A stretch of 64,000 nucleotides of DNA from Streptomyces sp. NBC_00576 (GTDB lineage Bacteria > Actinomycetota > Actinomycetes > Streptomycetales > Streptomycetaceae), in NCBI RefSeq assembly GCF_036345175.1, contig NZ_CP107780.1, forward strand, positions 5,704,001 to 5,768,000. Reading direction: 5' to 3'. Positions 59,976 to 64,000 of the stretch are shown piece by piece. Position numbers and translations under genes: made by a program. The first letter of the stretch is position 1; the number at the start of each line of letters is the position of its first letter. The notes under the pieces are model-generated. The model made no database searches, had not been told where the DNA came from, and saw only the letters and a program-made list of their open reading frames with translations.

Positions 59976-60527
59976 GGGACGGACCGTACAGCGCAGGTCT
60001 GACAGCGAGCCTCGCTTTCACGAGGGGACCTCGACTGGGGAAGCTGAGGTTTTTAAGGGCCTGCTGGGCGCCTGACCTGCGGCCGACTGTGCGGAACTGC
60101 TTCACGTCAGCGGTTCAGTACCCGCCATTCCTCGTGGTCCCCGCTTCACCTGCCACGGAACTGGCACGGCTCTGAGCGGTGAGGCAGCCGACCCTTGTCG
60201 CACCCCGGGTCGCGGCCTTTACCGTGCGGACGACCTCACCGCTCAACAGATTATGCCTTCTGATCCGTAGCTCGACAGAGATCGGTCATTAGAGGTCATA
60301 GAGGCCGCCGTTGGCTCCCTGGGAGTGGCTGTTGGTCACGGTCGATTGCTGGGGCTGCTGTACTTCGTTGCTGTACAGCAACTGCTCTCGCTTACTGTCG
60401 GTGTCCTACGAACCGCCGGATGCGACAAGCGGCTGCATGCTCATCCTGGATCATGGCTCTTCCGCATGGGGACGTTCAATGAAGATCAGGACGAGTCTCC
60501 GATACAGAGGCACGCCTATGCTTCTCT
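59976..60527. other. Intergenic region containing module T1
   Basis: No gene is supported. The region holds the non-coding module T1 described separately. Frames here lack ribosome sites and recognisable content. Confidence 0.5.
60039..60385. repeat. Module T, copy 1
   Basis: Blocks shared with T2 and/or T3 are as follows. GGGAAGCT, then CTGACCTGCGG (also in T2). CGTGG(T)TCCCCGC followed by CTGGCACGG (also in T2 and T3). CCTTCTGATCCGTAGCTC at 60256-60273, identical in T3. GATCGGTCA, then a TTGCTG...GTACTTC-x-x-TGCTGTAC end (also in T3, and degenerate in T2). The 18-bp block reverse-complemented contains CTACGGATCAGAAGG, the anticodon loop and 3' stem of tRNA-Arg(ACG). Confidence 0.6.
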
Positions 60528-60980
60528 GTGGACATGGAGCCGATATGGACCAGTGTTGTGGCGGTGGCCGGCACGTTGCTGGGCGCCGTTGCCACCTATC
60601 CCTTTCAGCGGCTTGCAGCCAAGCAGCAGACGTTGCGCGACGAGCGGATCGCCGCGTACACCGCGTTCGCCTCTGCCGTGGAGGACTTCCGGTGGGGGCA
60701 GGCCGAGCGCTACTTCACCAAGCAACGAAATCCCGGCGGGGAAGCGTATCGATTGGCGTATCAGGAGGGTCACCGCCTGCGCACAACCGCGTGGCAGGCG
60801 TTCTACCGCCTCAAGCTGGTCACGAACGACGCCAGTCTCGTGGCCCACGCTGAGGCGGCTCTGGAACAGACACGCTCAGTTTCGGGCGCTGCGAACGACA
60901 GCGAGCGTAACCAGTTGGACGACGTCGCCAAGGCAGCCATCAGAAACTTCGTCGACTACGCGTCGAAGCAAGTTCAGTAG
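60528..60980 (+). CDS. Unknown membrane-anchored helical protein
   Basis: 150 residues from GTG 60528 (or ATG 60534); no strong ribosome site. One N-terminal membrane helix (WTSVVAVAGTLLGAVATYPF) is followed by a long, charged, helical cytoplasmic part (AAKQQTLRDERIAAYTAFAS). Not recognised. Similar 'one span plus coiled helices' proteins are common accessory genes on Streptomyces integrative elements. It lies between module T1 and repeat S2. Confidence 0.65.
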   Translation: MDMEPIWTSVVAVAGTLLGAVATYPFQRLAAKQQTLRDERIAAYTAFASAVEDFRWGQAERYFTKQRNPGGEAYRLAYQEGHRLRTTAWQAFYRLKLVTNDASLVAHAEAALEQTRSVSGAANDSERNQLDDVAKAAIRNFVDYASKQVQ

Positions 60981-61041
60981 CCGAACTCGACGTACGGCTC
61001 GGCGGAACCTGCTTGCTGGATCCGGCCCGGCCCACTCCCAA

Positions 61042-61192
61042 CACGCTTTCCAACTGTGGTGGTGGGGGCTTCGGCTGAGTGCAGGGCCGTTCACTTGCGT
61101 TCATGAGCGACCGGCTGCCGGCGCTCGGGCGGCTTCGGGTCTCGCCTGAACGGTCGTGAACGGGGCTGAATGAGACGGAAATTGAGACGGAC
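61042..61192 (-). repeat. 151-bp repeat S, copy 2 (att-like, tRNA-Ser anticodon core)
   Basis: Same length and block structure as copy S1. Here the tRNA-like identity runs further: on the minus strand TTGGAAAGCGTGTTGGG matches tRNA-Ser(GGA) from the anticodon loop into the variable arm, crossing the left edge of the repeat. The rest of the tRNA is missing. Confidence 0.6.
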
Positions 61193-61226
61193 GCAGGCCG
61201 TTGCGGAGGGCCTTACGTCTGGCGAG

Positions 61227-61901
61227 CTACTTCCGGCCGGGTGTCCATTTCATGCCGAGCCGATAGGCCCGCGAGATCACGTCGTGGATGGCGGGGCCAT
61301 CCTGCGGGGTAAACCACCTCACTTCGCGTTCCACGACGAGCTCCGCCTTTTGGCGCTTGATCAAGGCGATCGCACATGCATGGCCTTGCGGTGGGCACTC
61401 ATCAAGGCGCACCTCAAAGCGGTCGCCGCGATCAGAAGTGAGGGTCACTACTGCGTCGAGCCCGCGGAAGTCCCCCGAACCGCTGTAGATGTAGACGAAG
61501 AGCAAGAGCTTTGAGAACTCAGCTTGGTGGTCGAGATTGATCACCAGGTTCTCGCCTGCGGCTCGGGTGCCGGTTCGATCGTCCGCGTCCAATGCGACGT
61601 AGGGGAAGCGATCCACTGCGCCGAATGCGTTGCCGAGGGCCTGCACGACGGTCTTGCTGCCGTCGCTGCATCTGATCATGCAGCCCAGATCGAGATCTAC
61701 ATCCTTGGCCGCGTTCGCCCGCAAGGAGGCCCGCATCCTCCGCAACCAACCACCGCTTACCTCCTGGGCTTCCCGCTCTGCCGTCGCCCGCGGTGAGGTC
61801 CAGCTGAGGTTGACCCGGATCAGCCCCGAAGTCACACCGTGCTTGTCCAACGAGACCGTAGGCGAGGCCTTGGTCAGGACCACTGCTCCGGGCTGAGTCA
61901 T
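61227..61901 (-). CDS. TerD-family protein
   Basis: 224 residues from ATG 61901 (AAGGAA nine bases upstream). The TerD/CABP domain is visible: VRVNLSWTSPR, LDLGCMIRCSDGSKTVVQAL, FPYVALDADDRTGT and GENLVINLDHQAEFSKLLLFVYIY. Asp-rich segments bind Ca2+ in the family. Such proteins are tied to tellurite resistance, stress and phage response, and membrane-linked signalling. The C-terminus (REVRWFTPQDGPAIHDVISRAYRLGMKWTP) is an extra helical segment. It lies between repeat S2 and module T2, so it is probably accessory. Confidence 0.88.
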   Translation of the reverse strand: MTQPGAVVLTKASPTVSLDKHGVTSGLIRVNLSWTSPRATAEREAQEVSGGWLRRMRASLRANAAKDVDLDLGCMIRCSDGSKTVVQALGNAFGAVDRFPYVALDADDRTGTRAAGENLVINLDHQAEFSKLLLFVYIYSGSGDFRGLDAVVTLTSDRGDRFEVRLDECPPQGHACAIALIKRQKAELVVEREVRWFTPQDGPAIHDVISRAYRLGMKWTPGRK

Positions 61902-62578
61902 CTTCGTAGTTCCTTTGCGGGAGTAGGAGCCCCAAGGGTGCGGCTCGACAACACGGACATCGTGTGAGGGCCGGAAGTGACATCCCATAGCTGTTGGAGC
62001 TGCTGAGGTGAGGGTTTGCGTATCTGTGACCAACTTATCGCCACTGTGTGGCATGCCCCGTCATGCCGTCAGTAGGCAGGGAGAGACGGTATGAGTGCTC
62101 TACATGGAGGCCGTCCCGGCGCGGATGGTGAGTACGTCGTGCTCTCAGCTTGGGAAGCTCGGGTTCTTGGGCGGCAGTTGGTGCACTGACCTGCGGCGGA
62201 GTAGGGCCGGAGTGTGGTCGCACCCGTGGCGAGTCCCCGCTGTTCCCCGTGGTTCCCCGCACGATCTGGCACGATCCTGGCACGGCCTCTTCGTCCCGAA
62301 TTCTCGGTTGGGGGCATTGAGGTCTGGTGGGCTGCTCAGTCGACCGTCGAGTGCCGTTGACGGTTGGCTGCAGTCATGGTGCTTGGCTGCACTTCGCTGC
62401 CGTACCACGAGTACTCCTGGCAATTCCCTTTGCGGCAGCGCTGAGGTGACCCAAATGAGTGCTCTGTGGCATGCGCTGTTACAGCGATCCATTGCGGTGG
62501 AACTGATTTGACGGCGACGGTGAAGCGTCGCCTGGTCGAGCAGATGCATGCACCCGAGCGTAACCTCTGGAGGGCGAG
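61902..62578. other. Intergenic region containing module T2
   Basis: No gene is supported over this 677-bp stretch. It includes the likely TerD promoter region and module T2. Confidence 0.5.
62141..62411. repeat. Module T, copy 2 (tRNA-Gly anticodon core)
   Basis: It begins GCTCTCAGCTTGGGAAGCTC, the exact reverse complement of a 20-base stretch of tRNA-Gly(CCC) (anticodon arm into the variable loop). It then follows T1: CTGACCTGCGG, CCGTGGTTCCCCGC at 62247-62260, CTGGCACG repeats, and a degenerate TTGGCTG...GCACTTCGCTGCCGTAC end. Confidence 0.55.
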
Positions 62579-62881
62579 ATGACGTCAGTTACTCTTCAGG
62601 ACTCTGAAGAGCTATTCGTAAGTCCTGGAGAGCCCCGGGCATTCGGTTTCCCCGTTCCGCAAGGGGTGCGAGGGTTTCCACTTTTCTCGCAGGCATTCCC
62701 GAGCAAGCCCCGCGGAGGAAAGCAGTCCCTTTGGACGGTCTCTCACGGAATTGAAACAGGTGGTACCACGGGAGGCGAATTTCCCGGTCACCGGTTCATC
62801 GGGCACTGGGTGACGGTTCAAGTGGCTGATCCTCAGATCATGACGCCCTTCACGATCACGACGATGGTCATTACCCCCTGA
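62579..62881 (+). CDS. Unknown small protein, first of a two-gene pair
   Basis: 100 residues, starting MTSVTLQDSEELFVSPGEPR, with GGAGGG seven bases upstream. It is rich in Gly, Pro and Phe. No membrane span or known motif. It lies 13 bases upstream of the next gene, and both are lower in GC than the chromosome average. Not recognised. Confidence 0.6.
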   Translation: MTSVTLQDSEELFVSPGEPRAFGFPVPQGVRGFPLFSQAFPSKPRGGKQSLWTVSHGIETGGTTGGEFPGHRFIGHWVTVQVADPQIMTPFTITTMVITP

Positions 62882-62894
62882 CTGGAGCGATAAA

Positions 62895-63110
62895 ATGACG
62901 AAAATGAAGGTTGTCGCCGATAAGTACGGCAACATTAAGGCTGCCGCGAGGATCAACCCGGCAAACGAATATTCGCCAGTCGAAATTGAAGTCAAGAGTG
63001 GCGAGTCTCTACATGAGGTTGATGTGCCAGAGGAGGTGAAGTCTGGAGGACTCGCCATCCTTGCCGACTTTAAGCTGTCCCTCGACAGTGAAGCGAAGTT
63101 GGTGAAGTAG
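62895..63110 (+). CDS. Unknown small acidic/lysine-rich protein, second of the pair
   Basis: 71 residues, starting MTKMKVVADKYGNIKAAARI, with GGAG eight bases upstream. It is strand-rich with charged segments (VEIEVKSGESLHEVDVPEEV). Codon use is distinctly AT-tolerant (AAG/AAA, GTT, ATT codons), unlike the main chromosome genes, which suggests transfer. It is cotranscribed with the preceding gene. Function unknown. Confidence 0.6.
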   Translation: MTKMKVVADKYGNIKAAARINPANEYSPVEIEVKSGESLHEVDVPEEVKSGGLAILADFKLSLDSEAKLVK

Positions 63111-63285
63111 ATCGTAAAGCTGACAGGAGGCTGCACTGTATCTTCCCGCAGACCCCCTTCAAATAGCCCCCAAAGATCCGACGACTCTGGCCATGGCCGC
63201 GAGTGCTCGATTCAACCGTACTATGGTGGAAGTCGGAATTCGGTGTAGTCTCAATGGGCGAGTCGACCCGGGCAGCGATATCACC

Positions 63286-63309
63286 GCGAGTTCGAATCTC
63301 GCCACCTTC
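63286..63309 (+). other. tRNA-like T-arm and acceptor strand (degenerate)
   Basis: GCGAGTTCGAATCTCGC is a perfect T-arm, followed by CACCTTC as a possible acceptor strand. Upstream GAAGTCG (near 63228) pairs only partly and no anticodon stem forms, so I do not call a tRNA. A terminator follows 7 bases on, as after real tRNA genes. Confidence 0.45.
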
Positions 63310-63315
63310 GCAGAT

Positions 63316-63354
63316 GAACGGCCCCTAGCTAGGTAAATCGGTCGGGGGCCGTTC
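63316..63354 (+). terminator. Terminator after the tRNA-like element
   Basis: GAACGGCCCC and GGGGCCGTTC form a perfect 10-bp stem around a 19-base loop, followed by a T/C-rich tail. Confidence 0.75.
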
Positions 63355-63377
63355 TCCTCTGCACTGTCCGTCAACCC

Positions 63378-63556
63378 CCGTGGTTCCCCGCCAGTTCCCG
63401 GTATTCGGGCACGGTAAGGGCGCTGGCACCTTCTGATCCGTAGCTCTATGTGGATCGGTCAGTGAGGGTCAGACCGGTCGTTGAGGAGCCATGGGCGGAT
63501 CCTGTTAGACGGGGTTGGTTGCTGTGGTTGCGGTACTTCTCTGCTGTACGCGACTT
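63378..63556. repeat. Module T, copy 3
   Basis: CCGTGGTTCCCCGC (63378-63391), GGGCACGG and CTGGCACC, then CCTTCTGATCCGTAGCTC (63429-63446) identical to T1. GATCGGTCAGTGAGGGTCA and GGTTGCGGTACTTCTCTGCTGTAC follow in the T1 order. It abuts the 3' end of a minus-strand gene, whereas T1 lies upstream of a plus-strand gene. The module's orientation is therefore independent of gene orientation. Confidence 0.6.
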
Positions 63557-63572
63557 GAGGTGCGCCAGGCGG

Positions 63573-64000
63573 TCAGGGGCGGCGCCATGCTTCGAAGAAT
63601 CGCTCACGGTCCTGTGCCGTTTCGAACTCCCGCCGGCTGGCCAGCGCGACGCGCCATGCGCTCATCTCTGCGTCCCGTAGCCACAGCTCGCCCCCGTAGC
63701 GACCACTAACGCCAATGGTGCCGTTGTCGAGGACTGAGCCGATGGCTTCTGCCACAGCCGTGCGCTGAGCTGGCGTCAGCTCCTCCAGGAAGCTCAGGAC
63801 GCGGGAGGCGATGCCGCCCTCGTTGCCGTCATGGATACGGTCGAAGAAGGGCCCGCCCATGTTGGCAGGGTGGATGTTCCAGGCTGCGCTGCCTACGGTG
63901 TAGCGGATGCGCTCCCAGAAGTCCTTCCCTTCTGTGGTTCCCGGCAACGGAAGCGCCGCGAACAGGTCGATCAAGTGACCGTTGGCAGCTTGGCTGTACG
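63573..64000 (-). CDS. Unknown protein, 5' end beyond the window
   Basis: The frame is open from the stop at 63573 to the right edge (at least 142 residues). A TTG at 63974 could be read as a start, but the frame continues upstream (YSQAANGHLIDLFAALPLPG), so I treat the gene as cut by the window edge. Segments include GKDFWERIRYTVGSAAWNIH, LEELTPAQRTAVAEAIGSVL and YGGELWLRDAEMSAWRVALA. Helical, no membrane span, not recognised. Its stop lies 16 bp from module T3. Confidence 0.6.
   Translation of the reverse strand, partial: YSQAANGHLIDLFAALPLPGTTEGKDFWERIRYTVGSAAWNIHPANMGGPFFDRIHDGNEGGIASRVLSFLEELTPAQRTAVAEAIGSVLDNGTIGVSGRYGGELWLRDAEMSAWRVALASRREFETAQDRERFFEAWRRP

Larger units (their letters stand above)
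63111..63572. other. Intergenic region with tRNA-like end and module T3
   Basis: No protein gene is supported. The region holds a tRNA-like T-arm, a terminator and module T3. Confidence 0.5.

Noticed and set aside
63226..63313. Complete tRNA gene
   Set aside because: Only the T-arm and 3' strand fit; the 5' acceptor pairs partly and no anticodon stem-loop forms.
63573..63974. Complete 133-residue gene starting at TTG
   Set aside because: The frame stays open to the window edge, so the TTG start is not justified; treated as partial.
59000..64000. Integrase or transposase gene
   Set aside because: No tyrosine-recombinase R-H-R-Y region, serine-recombinase or DDE motif appears in any frame I read, so the region is called only att-like.

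Overview
This is a very GC-rich chromosomal segment with the hallmarks of Streptomyces or a close relative. These include GTG starts, AAGGAG-type ribosome sites, many secreted enzymes, a TTA codon in an extracellular protease gene, an ABC sugar importer without its own ATPase, LAL and orphan LuxR-type regulators, and two dispersed intergenic repeats that I recognise from Streptomyces genomes. No rRNA, intact tRNA, transposase or integrase gene is visible.

Layout. 1-1.0 kb: no intact gene, but a frameshifted MFS transporter remnant. 1.0-6.7 kb: a secreted ricin/CAP protein, then a minus-strand run headed by an orphan LuxR response regulator (methyltransferase, DUF1023-like hydrolase, membrane acyltransferase) with a duplicated operator-like element. 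7.0-13.5 kb: a large subtilase with TTA as its third codon, then two unknown proteins sharing a GNQAIG motif. 13.6-16.4 kb: a membrane-anchored XRE protein, a DUF4232 lipoprotein and a ricin remnant. 16.4-21 kb: a FAD/Rieske oxidoreductase, an SRPBCC protein behind a SigB-like promoter, and a methyltransferase / CDGSH / iron-redox-enzyme operon ending in a truncated DUF6766 fragment. 21.2-27.7 kb: a PAP2-like membrane protein, a secreted tripeptidyl aminopeptidase and a PA14/fibronectin-III protein.

27.8-36.5 kb is a carbohydrate locus: secreted beta-helix protein with two C-terminal modules, GH43-like enzyme, two permeases, binding lipoprotein and a divergent LacI regulator. 36.6-38.4 kb holds small stress and envelope genes. 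38.4-41.8 kb is a 46-bp tandem-repeat tract followed by a compact operon of a VirB4/HerA-N-terminus-like protein, an EACC1 protein and a caspase-like protease, which is a probable biological conflict system. 42-54 kb: a penicillin-recognising serine hydrolase, a block of membrane/stress proteins, a K+ channel, and a LAL regulator with an MFS exporter. 54-58.9 kb: a polysaccharide deacetylase and divergent GH43-ricin and GH97 enzymes.

58.9-64.0 kb differs in character. It has lower GC, orphan small genes (one TerD protein) and a gene remnant. The genes alternate with repeated non-coding modules whose ends match tRNA anticodon arms (Ser, Gly, Arg types). I read this as a stack of integration-site remnants or a cassette-like array. 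It and the caspase-EACC1 locus are the most interesting parts of the window.
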